64,000 nucleotides of DNA from Streptococcus parasanguinis (GCF_032163505.1 NZ_CP134147.1:1516501-1580500); one strand, 5' to 3'; positions 1-8,653 are shown, counted from the first letter of the stretch. Numbers and translations are program-made. Notes: a model not told the origin generated them from the letters alone.

Positions 1-634
1 TCAATTCAAAAGTCTTAGCATCGATATCGATCAATTCTTCTGCTGATTTGCTTGCCAAGTTAGTACCAGCCTTGAGCATGGCAAGACCGTATTCTTCCAA
101 GTTGACACCAGCCAATTCAGCCAATTCAGGCGCAATGACTTTATCAGATGGGTGGGTAGTTGGAGATTTCAAAAGAAGGGTATCTGAAATCAAACCTGAA
201 AGCATCAAACCTGCCAATTCTTTTGGCACTGCTACACCGTGTTCTTTGAACATGCGGTAAACGATAGAAGATGCTGATCCAACTGGTTCCAAACGCATGT
301 AAAGTGGGCTAGCAGTTTCAAAGTTAGCCACACGGTGGTGATCCACTACACCATAAACTTCTACTTCAGCAATATCTGAAACAGATTGTTGGAATTCATT
401 GTGGTCCGTCAAGATGACTTGTTCTGCACCTTCTGCTTTAGCTGATGTGATGACGCGTGGTGCTTCCACACCAAAATAGTCCAATACGAAAGCTGTTTCT
501 TCATTTGGAGTTCCAAGAGCCACTGCTTCTGTATCCAAACCATATGCTTCTTTTGCAAGATAAGCAAAAGCTACAGATGAGCCGATAGCATCTGAGTCAG
601 GATTTTGGTGACCAAAAACGAGAATTTTTGACAT
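1..634 (-). CDS. ppaC: Manganese-dependent inorganic pyrophosphatase (3' end outside window)
   Basis: Cytoplasmic family II pyrophosphatase, which hydrolyses PPi to phosphate and so pulls biosynthetic reactions forward. The visible 211 residues carry the DHH-family metal ligands: [13 protein letters not shown] near residue 8, a TDHNEF segment, and VVDHHR around residue 96. The full family length is about 310, so roughly the last 100 residues, including the DHHA2 domain, lie off the left edge. The ATG is chosen because a GAGGT Shine-Dalgarno lies about 7 nt upstream and the N-terminus matches the family. The gene stands alone, separated from pflA by a terminator. Confidence 0.95.
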   Translation of the reverse strand, partial: MSKILVFGHQNPDSDAIGSSVAFAYLAKEAYGLDTEAVALGTPNEETAFVLDYFGVEAPRVITSAKAEGAEQVILTDHNEFQQSVSDIAEVEVYGVVDHHRVANFETASPLYMRLEPVGSASSIVYRMFKEHGVAVPKELAGLMLSGLISDTLLLKSPTTHPSDKVIAPELAELAGVNLEEYGLAMLKAGTNLASKSAEELIDIDAKTFEL

Positions 635-721
635 ATTTCTACCTCTTTATTTCATTTATAGATTCACTCTATTTTAACACGTTTTTCCGTTTAAAGAAAG
701 GGAAGAACAATGCATTCACTA

Positions 722-755
722 GAAAAAACAGTTGGGATTGCCAACTGTTTTTCTT
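722..755 (-). terminator. Intrinsic terminator after pflA
   Basis: An inverted repeat, AACAGTTGG...CCAACTGTT, is followed on the minus strand by a T-run, immediately after the pflA stop codon. Confidence 0.8.
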
Positions 756-757
756 CT

Positions 758-1552
758 TTATCCTTTGACCCGTTTCAGGTAATCTTGGTAACTTTCTGTT
801 TCCATCAAATCTTTTGCATTTTGGACCCGTTCTTTTGTCGGTGGTTTCACACCCTCCAATTTGTACGGAATTCCCAATTCACGCCATTTGAATTCCCCCA
901 TAGTATGGTAAGGAAGGATCTCAAATTTATCGACATTTTTAAGGGTTTTAACAAATTTTCCAAGTTCGATCAAGTCGTCATCTCGGTCTGTCAAACCTGG
1001 CACCAAGACGTGGCGAATCCAAACGGGCTTGCCAATATCAGACAAATACTTGGCACAAGCTAGAATCGTTTTATTGGTATGGCTGGTCACAATTTTGTGT
1101 CGTTCATCATTGATTTCCTTGATATCAAGAAGCACCAAGTCTGTCACTGCCATCAAGCGGTCAAATTTTTCCAAATAACGAGGCGTATTCCGGAAAGGAA
1201 GAGCACAGGTATCCAAAGTACAATGAATGCCCAACTCTTGAGCCTTGGTAAAAAGTGCAATCAAAAAGTCAATCTGCAAGAGGGCTTCTCCACCACTGAC
1301 AGTGATTCCCCCTTTTTCGCCCCAAAATCCACGATAACGGAGGGCTTCTTCTAAGACATCATCCACCGTCCGCTCACGGGACTTGTTGGTTTCCATTGCC
1401 CAAGTATCTGGATTGTGGCAGTATTGACACCGCATTTGACAGCCTTGAAGGAAGACAATAAAGCGGATCCCAGGCCCGTCTACTGCACCAAAACTTTCTG
1501 TTGAGTGTACCATTCCTGTTACTTTTCCATAGTCAACTGTTTCATTTTCCAT
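758..1552 (-). CDS. pflA: Pyruvate formate-lyase activating enzyme
   Basis: Radical SAM enzyme of 264 residues that installs the glycyl radical on pyruvate formate-lyase, needed for mixed-acid fermentation of pyruvate without oxygen. The iron-sulfur motif CxxxCxxC is visible at Cys38, Cys42 and Cys45 (GCQMRCQYCHNP). The GGE-type SAM-binding segment ITVSGGEALLQ follows near residue 84. Length and ends match the family. The gene is monocistronic: a terminator lies downstream, and its own promoter with an overlapping cre-like box lies upstream. Catabolite control by CcpA is therefore likely, as is known for pfl functions in streptococci. Confidence 0.95.
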   Translation of the reverse strand: MENETVDYGKVTGMVHSTESFGAVDGPGIRFIVFLQGCQMRCQYCHNPDTWAMETNKSRERTVDDVLEEALRYRGFWGEKGGITVSGGEALLQIDFLIALFTKAQELGIHCTLDTCALPFRNTPRYLEKFDRLMAVTDLVLLDIKEINDERHKIVTSHTNKTILACAKYLSDIGKPVWIRHVLVPGLTDRDDDLIELGKFVKTLKNVDKFEILPYHTMGEFKWRELGIPYKLEGVKPPTKERVQNAKDLMETESYQDYLKRVKG

Positions 1553-1569
1553 TGAGGAACCTCTTCTCT

Positions 1570-1617
1570 TGAAAACGTTTTATGATTTTATTATAACACG
1601 ATTCCATCTATTTTAAA
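1570..1617 (-). promoter_or_regulatory. pflA promoter with cre-like site
   Basis: On the minus strand a TATAAT -10 box (1590-1595) lies 16 bp from a TTTAAA -35 box (1612-1617). A near-consensus CcpA box, TGAAAACGTTTTA (1570-1582), lies just downstream of the -10 at the expected start point, a position that would block transcription. Confidence 0.65.
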
Positions 1618-1716
1618 GAGTTTAAGCTTCTTTTTGAAAAGAAACTGTTCTTTTCAGTAGTTTTCATTGTCCTAGTACAGTTTCCAATATGGGACTATCT
1701 GTCCTGTATTTTAGGA

Positions 1717-1744
1717 GAAAAAAAGAGCCAGCGACTCCTTTTTT
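1717..1744 (-). terminator. Probable terminator of the nuclease gene
   Basis: A short imperfect hairpin (GGAGTC...GGCTCT on the minus strand) is followed by seven T residues, 20 nt after the nuclease stop codon. The stem contains a G-U pair, so it is only moderately stable. Confidence 0.5.
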
Positions 1745-1764
1745 AGATCTTTCTTTTGAAAACG

Positions 1765-4074
1765 TTAGTAAGTCTTTTTCTTCTTATACCAGACAAGACT
1801 CATCGTAGCTATTGCCACTCCAAAAAGAGCTAGATAGCTTGTTTCTTGTCCAGTAGATGGGAGGATTTTCCGTTTTCCTGGTGTCTTCGTTTCTGTTGCT
1901 GCCTCTTCCTTGTCGTCTTGCTTCTCATCTTCGTTCTTGCCCTTCTCTTTGCTTTCAGATGGTGAACTCTTTTGTTCATTGGCTTGAGCCTGATGAGGGA
2001 CTAGTTGAGATCCTGTATTCGATGAGGAAGGGATGGTTTGATCCGTTGGTTGTCCTGTATTCCCTTGTTGATCATCCGTCGGCGTTCCTGGAGTTTGTGC
2101 TCCACTAAAGTCGATTTGGACCAAGACAGGATCATGGTCTGATGCACGACCATGTTCCTTCATAAAGGAAGCATTGATATGGACGGGTTCAAACCTTGCT
2201 TTGGCTGCCATGTTGTTTGAGATAAAAATGTTATCCAAAACTTGATTGCTTCCACGGTAGAAATAAGAATAGCGATCGCCTACATCATGTTGAGCCATTA
2301 AGTTGGTTAGTTCACTACCCGCAAGGATCTGTGCCGTGGTTGAGAAATCGTAGTCATTAAAATCACCCGTCAAAACAAAAGTGGTCTTAGGATTTTGCTT
2401 CAAGCCTTCTTGAACGAATTGATGGATGACACTGGCTTGTGCTTCACGAGTTGGCAAGGTATGTTCCACTGCTGGTTGACTTGCACCATAAATAGCATCA
2501 TCTCCGATTTTTGATTTCAAGTGATTGGCAATCACCACAACTGGTTGGCCCTTGAATTCAAACTCAACAGCTAAAGACTTGCGAGTATGATCAAACGATG
2601 GGTCATTTGGGGCAATACGAGCTGGATTTTTAACCAAGTGTCCCTTGTCAAATTGCGCTGCCTCGTTGCTAGTTGCTGCCTCTTTTTTGGCTAAGGCTAC
2701 GCGTTCTGGATTGTAGAGGATTCCCAAACGAATATTGGAACCAGGCTTTCCTCCGTCAGCGCCATCTACTGGAGCAACCTCCGTATACTCATAGCTCTTA
2801 CCCCCCAATTCCTTGATCCGATTGGCTAGTTTGCGTCCACTTTCAACACCACTGGTCGTTCCGTCATCCACACTACCATTATTGTCCTGCACTTCGATCA
2901 AAGTAATGATGTCTGGATTGTGAATTTCATGGATAAAGGAATTGGCAATCAGCGTCACCTTATCCTCTGGGGTTTCATTTTTGGCATTGTTGGCCGAGAA
3001 ATTTTCAATATTGTAGGAAGCGATGGTCAGCTTGTCCTCACTTGGTTGCGTTTGAGCTGCTTGACGCTGCAAGCCACCATCTTGGACCGTCAACTGTTGA
3101 GTGGGCTCTAATTTATAGAAGCTATTTCGATACGTTACCACTCCTGTCACATCTTCTGTAAAGTAATCCTTAGCTTTTGCGACAAACTGATTCCCAACAT
3201 AAATCGGGATCGTCGCTGTATTTTGCGCATGTGGCCGTAGATTCAGACCTCCAATATTGTTTAAAGGAAGACCTGTGAAATCTTCTCCCAAGACATAGAT
3301 ATCTCCTTTGTACTGGGGACCAAGGACATGCGGTTTCTTCACCACCGTGAGCATTCCTTCCAGGCTTTCCCAATAATCGAGGGCATCGGTTTCTGGAGCA
3401 TAAGCAGTCGGATTAGGCTTCACCTCTGCTGGCATCTCCGCAGTGATATTCACAGCTTCTGGAAGAGGGGCTGACCCATCTTTGGTGATCCAAGTGTCAA
3501 CCAACATGGTCACCGTTAAACTATTCGTCGGTTCCTTAAAGGTCTTCCCGGCTCCCAAAGTGACTTCCTCCATATAGCCTTCCTTGACGGTACCGGTGAT
3601 TTTCACCTTATCGCCGACTTTCACCTTGTATTTGGAAACAACATAAATCCCATCTGAAGTACGGCTATTGCCATCCGATTCAATATCTTGGGCATAAAAA
3701 CCATAGCGGTCTGTCTTAGTCACCACTGCATTTTTGATGGCTACCTTTTGGCCTTCCAGTGGAGAGCGTTGCGCTTCCCCTTGAATGTCCCCGATCTTAA
3801 CCGTTTTCTCCTCAGCAGCGTCTGAGGAACTGCTAGATGTCTCTTCTTTATCACTCGAAGCTCTCGTCGTAGCGTCTGTAGTTGTTGTTGTAGCAGAAGT
3901 CGAACTATTTGTCGAGCTTTCCTCGCTGCTAGTGTTCGTCACAAGCGCTGGCTCTGAAGTCGAAGCTGTGGTCTCGTCTGCAACTACCGTGAGGGCACTG
4001 CTAAAGACCCCCAACTGACTAGCCAATAAGGTGGCTACTCCCAGTAGGCGAATCTTTTTACCGTTTTTTCTCAT
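1765..4074 (-). CDS. LPXTG wall-anchored extracellular nuclease (SpnA/SWAN type)
   Basis: Secreted nuclease of about 769 residues, covalently attached to the cell wall; related proteins (SpnA, SWAN) degrade DNA of neutrophil extracellular traps. A signal peptide (MRKNGKKIRLLG then a hydrophobic core) is followed by a Ser/Thr-rich stretch, an OB-fold segment (about residues 90-195), an endonuclease/exonuclease/phosphatase domain (about 345-660) with YNIEN, ANHLKSK, TGDFND and SDHDPV motifs, a Pro/Gln/Lys-rich wall-spanning region, and a sortase signal LPSTG plus transmembrane helix and KKKK tail. I chose the ATG at 4074 because GGAG lies 6 nt upstream. The longest frame would start upstream of the -10 box and cannot be the real start. 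Confidence 0.9.
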   Translation of the reverse strand: MRKNGKKIRLLGVATLLASQLGVFSSALTVVADETTASTSEPALVTNTSSEESSTNSSTSATTTTTDATTRASSDKEETSSSSSDAAEEKTVKIGDIQGEAQRSPLEGQKVAIKNAVVTKTDRYGFYAQDIESDGNSRTSDGIYVVSKYKVKVGDKVKITGTVKEGYMEEVTLGAGKTFKEPTNSLTVTMLVDTWITKDGSAPLPEAVNITAEMPAEVKPNPTAYAPETDALDYWESLEGMLTVVKKPHVLGPQYKGDIYVLGEDFTGLPLNNIGGLNLRPHAQNTATIPIYVGNQFVAKAKDYFTEDVTGVVTYRNSFYKLEPTQQLTVQDGGLQRQAAQTQPSEDKLTIASYNIENFSANNAKNETPEDKVTLIANSFIHEIHNPDIITLIEVQDNNGSVDDGTTSGVESGRKLANRIKELGGKSYEYTEVAPVDGADGGKPGSNIRLGILYNPERVALAKKEAATSNEAAQFDKGHLVKNPARIAPNDPSFDHTRKSLAVEFEFKGQPVVVIANHLKSKIGDDAIYGASQPAVEHTLPTREAQASVIHQFVQEGLKQNPKTTFVLTGDFNDYDFSTTAQILAGSELTNLMAQHDVGDRYSYFYRGSNQVLDNIFISNNMAAKARFEPVHINASFMKEHGRASDHDPVLVQIDFSGAQTPGTPTDDQQGNTGQPTDQTIPSSSNTGSQLVPHQAQANEQKSSPSESKEKGKNEDEKQDDKEEAATETKTPGKRKILPSTGQETSYLALFGVAIATMSLVWYKKKKTY

Positions 4075-4108
4075 GCGTTTCTCCATCCCTAAAAAGTTTT
4101 CCTCTTTT

Positions 4109-4146
4109 ATTATAAGGGAATGACTTTGTATTTTCAAGCGCTTTCA
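4109..4146 (-). promoter_or_regulatory. Nuclease promoter overlapped by a consensus cre site
   Basis: On the minus strand TTGAAA (4132-4137) and TATAAT (4109-4114) are spaced by 17 bp. A consensus-like CcpA box, TGAAAGCGCTTGA (4134-4146), overlaps the -35 element. Repression of the wall nuclease by preferred sugars is the inference. Confidence 0.75.
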
Positions 4147-4164
4147 AAAATATTTTTCAAAAAG

Positions 4165-4196
4165 AAAAACACTTCGACCCAAAAAGATCGAAGTGT
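4165..4196 (-). terminator. Terminator after the treC remnant
   Basis: Inverted repeat CACTTCGA...TCGAAGTG (4170-4195), followed by a T-run on the minus strand, directly after the treC stop codon. Confidence 0.75.
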
Positions 4197-4203
4197 GAAA
4201 TAC

Positions 4204-4956
4204 TTAAACTAATATCGCCAGTGTCTGATATGGTTTCAGAATTACTTTTTCAGAAAGCTCTACCTTCTCATAGTTGGATAAAAGCACGCGCCCTGTTTGG
4301 TAGTCTTCTGGAATCGCTACTTCAACTTCACTGCCATAGAAATGATTGAGTACCAAGAGTTTTTGACCATCTAAGTGACGTTCAAAGGCATAGACTTCTT
4401 TACTATCCTCCATTGCTGGCAGATAGCTTCCTTCTGAAATGATCCGCATTTCTTTACGCAGGCGAATCAATTCTTTATAAAATATAAAGATTGGTCCATC
4501 CATTTCCTTTTCAACATTGATGTCTTTATAGGACTTCCCAACCTTCAACCATGGTGTGCCTGTTGAAAAACCTGCATTTTCATAAGCATCCCATTGCATT
4601 GGCGTACGAGAATTATCACGTGATTTGGCTTGAATAATCTTAAAGGCTTGCTCAGGAGACTGACCTTGATCCAAAAGCATCTGGTAAGCATTGATGGACT
4701 CGACATCCACATAATCTGCCATCGAATCATAGTCTGGATCAATCATGCCGATCTCTTCGCCCATGTAGATATAAGGTGTACCACGTGACAAGTGAATGCT
4801 AGCAGCGAGCATGGTCGCTCCTTCATTGCGGAAGTTCTTGATACCTACAAAGCGATTCAAAGCACGAGGTTGGTCATGATTATTCCAGAAGAGGGCACTC
4901 CAACCACCTCGTTCACTCATTTCCTTGCCCCAGGTATGGTAGAGACGCTCAAGCTC
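4204..4956 (-). pseudogene. treC: 3' half of treC (trehalose-6-phosphate hydrolase), 5' half deleted
   Basis: About 250 residues match the C-terminal part of family 13 trehalose-6-phosphate hydrolase: WSALFWNNHDQPRALNRF, then GTPYIYMGEEIGM, then RTPMQWD, ending in the small beta domain. The family length is about 540, so the catalytic nucleophile and acid regions and the whole N-terminal half of the barrel are absent. Upstream of about 4956 the frame runs into antisense treR sequence, so the extra N-terminal residues of the open frame are not TreC. The remnant keeps its terminator but has no evident promoter. It is almost certainly non-functional. Confidence 0.85.
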
Positions 4957-5520
4957 TTGCAGGAAGAAGGCTTTATTGAGACTGTTCAAGGAATGGGGTC
5001 GCAAGTTTCTAGACAAGCACACTTTGACTTCCCCGTTTCCCAATTAACCAGCTACCAAGAAATCGTCAAAGCTTCTGGTCTTCACTCAGAAACCAATGTC
5101 ATTCGTTTGGAAAAGATCAGTATCGATGAAAAAGGCGCTAAAAAGACAGGTTTCCCCCTTCACCGATTGGTTTGGAAAGTAACCCGGCAACGGGTGGTGG
5201 ATGGTGTCGCTTCTGTCTTAGATATTGATTACCTAGACAGAGAGCTCATCCCTGGCCTGACCAAGGAAATTGCCCAGCACTCTATCTACCAATATATAGA
5301 AGAAGACCTGAAATTGCAGATTGGCTATGCTAAAAAAGAAATTTTGATTTCACCAATCGATAATCGTGACAAGATCTTACTGGATCTCGGAAAAGACAAA
5401 CACGTGGTGACAGTCCGTTCCCAAGTTCACCTAGCAGACGGACGGCAATTCCAATTCACCGAAAGCCGGCACAAATTAGACAAGTTCCATTTTGTGGACT
5501 ATGCAGAGCGGAGGAAATAA
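4954..5520 (+). pseudogene. treR: 3' part of treR (trehalose operon repressor), DNA-binding domain deleted
   Basis: The frame from LLQEEGFIETVQGMGSQV onward matches a GntR/TreR repressor: the tail of the winged helix, then a UTRA effector domain (HRLVWKVTRQR, YIEEDL, ESRHKLDKFHFVDYAERRK at the end). About 55 N-terminal residues with the helix-turn-helix are missing. The open frame continues upstream to 4792 only because the antisense strand of the treC remnant happens to stay open. The two remnants face each other 5' end to 5' end with no treP between them, which marks a single deletion. Confidence 0.85.
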
Positions 5521-5523
5521 AAA

Positions 5524-5702
5524 AGGCCGGGACAAAAGTCCTAGCCTCTCAATTATTTTTGGATTGTCGAGCAAGACGCAGTGGTTGAGTGGGCTCTACT
5601 ACGCTGATTTCATCAGCTTTTACAGCCCTACTCAACTGTGCGGAGGTGGGACGACGAAATCGAATTCTAACGAATGACCGATTTCTGTCCCACTCTCTTT
5701 TA
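5524..5702. repeat. 180-bp three-hairpin repeat, copy 1
   Basis: Nearly identical to 61032-61210, with only a handful of differences. It folds as three consecutive hairpins: GGCCGGGAC AAAA GTCCTAGCC at the left, a long central stem (GTTGAGTGGGC pairing with GCCCTACTCAAC, with GCTGAT...ATCAGC inside), and GTGGGAC...GTCCCAC at the right, followed by a T-run. Both copies lie between convergent genes, here the treR remnant and the ABC transporter operon. The element probably serves as a bidirectional terminator and behaves like a dispersed repeat. Confidence 0.85.
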
Positions 5703-5704
5703 TT

Positions 5705-6508
5705 TTATCCTAATACCAATTCATCACTAACCAGGGTTTCACCACTGTTTTGTTGGAAGAGGCGCATCAAATCTTCAACCGTTAGGTTTTTCTTTTCTTC
5801 TCCTTTGACGTCGACAACGATCTTGCCTTGGTAGAGCATGATCAAGCGGTTGCCGTATTCAATTGCATGGTTCATATCATGCGTAATCATCAAGGTTGTC
5901 AAATCATGGCTTTCCACGATCTTTTGTGTCAATTCCATGACCATTTCACTAGTCTTAGGATCGAGCGCTGCGGTATGTTCATCCAGAAGCAAGAGTTTGG
6001 GTTTGACCAAGGCTGCCATGACCAAGGTCAACGCTTGACGTTGCCCACCAGACAAATATTGGGTGTCGACTTTGAGGCGGTTCTCTAAACCGATATTCAG
6101 TTCCTTCAAGGCTTCACGGAATAATTCGCGATCTTTCTCCCGAACTCCCCAGCCCAAACCACGAGATTTCCCCCGACGTTGGGCAATGGCCATATTTTCT
6201 TCAATGGTCAAACGAGAAGCTGTCCCCATCTTGGGATCTTGGAAGACACGCGCAATATCTTTCGCACGCTTACGAACACTCGTATTTTTGATAGAGTTAC
6301 CTTCTAGCAAGATATCCCCTTCATCTACAACCAGATTTCCTGCCAAGATGTTCATCAAGGTTGATTTCCCAGCTCCATTTCCACCGATGACCGAAATGAA
6401 GTCCCCTTCTTCTACTTGGAGATCCAAGCCTTTTAAGACATGGTTTTCATTAACCGTTCCTGCTTCAAATGTCTTATGAATGCCTTCAATTGATAATAAT
6501 GTTGCCAT
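5705..6508 (-). CDS. ABC transporter ATPase, aromatic amino acid (TrpXYZ) type
   Basis: ATPase of 267 residues powering the importer encoded with the next two genes. Walker A GGNGAGKST is at about residue 43, the signature LSGGQRQ near 153, Walker B LLLLDEHTAALDP near 173, and the switch His in MITHDMNHA near 208. It is the last gene of a three-gene operon: the permease ends 9 nt upstream. The start ATG has AGGAG about 6 nt upstream. Its permease and binding-protein partners belong to the family annotated in streptococci as a tryptophan transporter; the substrate is not shown by the sequence. Confidence 0.85.
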   Translation of the reverse strand: MATLLSIEGIHKTFEAGTVNENHVLKGLDLQVEEGDFISVIGGNGAGKSTLMNILAGNLVVDEGDILLEGNSIKNTSVRKRAKDIARVFQDPKMGTASRLTIEENMAIAQRRGKSRGLGWGVREKDRELFREALKELNIGLENRLKVDTQYLSGGQRQALTLVMAALVKPKLLLLDEHTAALDPKTSEMVMELTQKIVESHDLTTLMITHDMNHAIEYGNRLIMLYQGKIVVDVKGEEKKNLTVEDLMRLFQQNSGETLVSDELVLG

Positions 6509-6517
6509 ACTTTTCTC

Positions 6518-7411
6518 CTACTTATTTCCTAACTTCAATCCGCGAACACGAAGACGTTTTTGCGCCTCAGGAGCGAACAAGACAATCGCGAGCAAGATCG
6601 CATTGAAGAGACGAACCATATTTTGATCGAGATTTGGGATCTCATAAATATTTAAGATAATCAAACGGTACACAATAGCTCCAACCCCGATGGAAAGCAA
6701 ACGCCAACCAATGGTCAATTCGTGGATCAAAACTTCTGCGATAATCACAGCACTCAAGCCGACTACGATCGTCCCTGTACCAGAAGTCACATCTGAGAAA
6801 CCATCATTTTGTGCAAACATGGCTCCACAAAGGGCAATCAAACCATTCGAAATCATGTAGCCCAACATCTTCATGTTATCTACATTGACCCCATTGGCCT
6901 CACTCATTGGAATGTTATCACCAGTCGAGCGCAAAACCAAGCCAAGTTGCGTCTTCATTAAGAGAGTTAACAAGATACATACGATGATCAAGCAAGAAAT
7001 GCTAATCAAAAAGACAGCTTCTTCATTAGAAAGACCTAATTTCATCACACTCTTGAAAATGGTACTAGAATCTCCGATAGAAAGGTTAGGAACCCCTCCC
7101 ATGATTTTGATATTGATAGAGTAGAGACCGGTCAAAGTGACAATCCCTGTCAAGAGGGCTGGAATTTTCATTTTTGTATGGAGAATTCCAGAGACCAATC
7201 CTGCGATCATTCCGGCTAGGAAGCCTAAAAAGGTTGCAAGCCAAGGATTTCTTCCGGCTTGAATTTGAGATGCTACAACTGCTGCCCCAAGTGGAAAGGC
7301 TCCTTCTGCCGTCATATCAGCAATATCTAAAATTCGAAATGTTAAGTAAACACCGATCGCCATGATCGACCACAATAAACCTTCTGATAAACTTGATAAA
7401 ACAAAATTCAT
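6518..7411 (-). CDS. ABC transporter permease, aromatic amino acid (TrpXYZ) type
   Basis: Integral membrane permease of 297 residues with about eight to nine hydrophobic segments, of the branched-chain-type permease fold (a GLS/GAL-rich core and the motif RSTGDNIPMSEANGVN near residue 170, typical of the coupling loop). It forms the channel of the importer with the ATPase 9 nt downstream and the binding protein upstream (10-nt gap). AGGAGG lies 7 nt before the ATG. Expression should follow the attenuator in front of the binding-protein gene. Confidence 0.85.
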   Translation of the reverse strand: MNFVLSSLSEGLLWSIMAIGVYLTFRILDIADMTAEGAFPLGAAVVASQIQAGRNPWLATFLGFLAGMIAGLVSGILHTKMKIPALLTGIVTLTGLYSINIKIMGGVPNLSIGDSSTIFKSVMKLGLSNEEAVFLISISCLIIVCILLTLLMKTQLGLVLRSTGDNIPMSEANGVNVDNMKMLGYMISNGLIALCGAMFAQNDGFSDVTSGTGTIVVGLSAVIIAEVLIHELTIGWRLLSIGVGAIVYRLIILNIYEIPNLDQNMVRLFNAILLAIVLFAPEAQKRLRVRGLKLGNK

Positions 7412-7421
7412 CTCAAACCTC

Positions 7422-8399
7422 CTATTTTTCTACCTTCAACGAGCTAATATCAATTCCAAGCTCTTTAGCCATCTCTTTATTGGTGTGCAATTCTAATTTT
7501 TCAGGTGTTTCAACTGCGACTTTGCCGGGTTTCTCACCCTTCATGATGCGAATGGCCATCCGAGCAGCTTGTCTTCCCAATTCCTCATAATCAGTACCAA
7601 AGTTGTACAAGCCACCAGTAGCCACCATTTCAGCAGAACCTCCAAAAACTGGCACCTTATGACTAATCGATACCTGTTTGACAGTTTCCATTGTAGAAGA
7701 GATAATATTGTCTGTCGGAACAAAGACGATATCTGCTTCTGACATGATACTGTCTGCTGCAGCTTTCACATTGTTACTATCGAGAATTGTTTTTTCAACC
7801 ACTTGATAGCCTTTAGCTTCAAGGATCTTCTTCGCATTATCTTTTTGGACGACTGAGTTAGGCTCACTTTGCGTATAGAGGATCCCAACTGTTTTCGCCG
7901 TTGGAAGCACTTGCTTAATCATGTCTACCTGTGTAGAGATCGCATCTTCTGACTGGTCACTTGTCCCTGTGATATTGCCACCTGGTTCTTTCAAGTTTTT
8001 CACCAATTTCGCTGCCAATGGGTCGGTCACAGCTGAGAAAACAATAGGTGTTGATTTAGTGGTATTAGCCAAACTTTGTGCGGAAGGGGTTGCAATCGCA
8101 AAGACTAGATCACTTTCTTCTGCCAATTGTTTAGAAATATTTTTCAGATTTCGTTGCTCCCCTTGAGCATTTTGGAAATCGATCTGAATATTTTTCCCAT
8201 CTACATAACCCTCTTTCTTCAACTCCTCGATAAAGCCTTTTCGTGTCGCATCGAGCGACTTATGGGTGATGTACTGGGAAATCCCAATTCGAAAGACATT
8301 GTCTTTTTTAGTATCCTTTAGATTGTGTAAGGTCACCAATGATGTTAACAGAAGTCCTACAACCAGGACAGGTGCTAGCAATTTTTTCACTACTTTCAT
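7422..8399 (-). CDS. ABC transporter substrate-binding protein (ABC_sub_bind family, TrpX type)
   Basis: Extracytoplasmic binding protein of 325 residues with the two-lobed fold of the family often annotated as a tryptophan/tyrosine-type transporter component. Conserved-looking segments are RIGISQYI, VFAIATPSAQ, PIVFSAVTDPLAA and PVFGGSAEMVATGGLYNFG. The N-terminus is a membrane anchor or signal (KKLLAPVLVVGLLLTSLV) without a lipobox cysteine, so it is probably held by an uncleaved helix or released, unusual for a Gram-positive binding protein. AGGAG precedes the ATG. The gene heads the operon and follows a leader with an apparent attenuator. Confidence 0.85.
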   Translation of the reverse strand: MKVVKKLLAPVLVVGLLLTSLVTLHNLKDTKKDNVFRIGISQYITHKSLDATRKGFIEELKKEGYVDGKNIQIDFQNAQGEQRNLKNISKQLAEESDLVFAIATPSAQSLANTTKSTPIVFSAVTDPLAAKLVKNLKEPGGNITGTSDQSEDAISTQVDMIKQVLPTAKTVGILYTQSEPNSVVQKDNAKKILEAKGYQVVEKTILDSNNVKAAADSIMSEADIVFVPTDNIISSTMETVKQVSISHKVPVFGGSAEMVATGGLYNFGTDYEELGRQAARMAIRIMKGEKPGKVAVETPEKLELHTNKEMAKELGIDISSLKVEK

Positions 8400-8425
8400 T
8401 TATTGACTCCTTTTCTGCAAAATAA

Positions 8426-8616
8426 ACAAAAAATCCGCTTAGATGATACTCTAAACGGATGCTTGAAATTCTCCAACAAGTTACAAAACCTCGGTCCATT
8501 TAGATACTAGCTCTATGGACCATCATCAAAAATCTTAGCCACATAGATACAAACAAATTGCTTGGGTTGTTTGCATCCATGAGATCATGTCTACAAACAC
8601 TATCTAAAGTAGCTAA
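8426..8616 (-). promoter_or_regulatory. Candidate ribosome-mediated attenuator with terminator, upstream of the ABC operon
   Basis: Five pairing segments can be read on the minus strand. A (8616-8601, inside the leader peptide gene) pairs with B (8549-8534). B can instead pair with C1 (TCTATG with CATAGA, 8517-8512). C1 (8520-8515) pairs with C2 (8499-8494). C2 (TCTAAATGGA, 8504-8495) can instead pair with D through 10 bp. D (8460-8450) pairs perfectly with E (8443-8433) over 11 bp, followed by six T residues, making a strong terminator. The alternatives are mutually exclusive in the order expected of an attenuator: a ribosome stalled on A would free B, then C2, and break the terminator. Confidence 0.65.
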
Positions 8617-8653
8617 AGTAAAATTTTTGAATGGAAATGGCTTGTTGCTTCAT
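8600..8653 (-). CDS. Putative 17-residue leader peptide rich in Phe/Tyr
   Basis: The short frame MKQQAISIQKFYFSYFR lies between the operon promoter and the attenuator hairpins. Five of its last seven residues are Phe or Tyr. Codons 11-17 and the stop codon overlap the first arm of the RNA switch, exactly where a stalled ribosome would alter folding. The purine-rich AAAGAAAG upstream is a weak ribosome-binding site. There is no Trp codon, so if it acts as a sensor it would respond to charged tRNA-Phe or tRNA-Tyr. Detection rests on position and composition only; the peptide need not be stable. Confidence 0.5.
   Translation of the reverse strand: MKQQAISIQKFYFSYFR

Noticed and set aside
3785..4018. 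Val/Ser-rich frame on the plus strand
   Set aside because: Antisense shadow of the Ser/Thr-rich region of the nuclease.
4075..4137. N-terminal extension of the nuclease to 4137
   Set aside because: It would begin upstream of the -10 box at 4109-4114, so it cannot be in the mRNA from that promoter.
4792..5520. An uninterrupted 242-codon frame on the plus strand
   Set aside because: Its first 54 codons are antisense to the treC remnant and the rest is treR; it is a fusion made by the deletion, without a ribosome-binding site.
8494..8504. A T-box riboswitch for the ABC transporter leader
   Set aside because: The conserved T-box sequence (TGGNACCGCG) is not present; ATGGACCGAGG lacks the spacer base and the rest, and the UGGA would not match a Trp tRNA discriminator. 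The leader peptide attenuator explains the pairing better.
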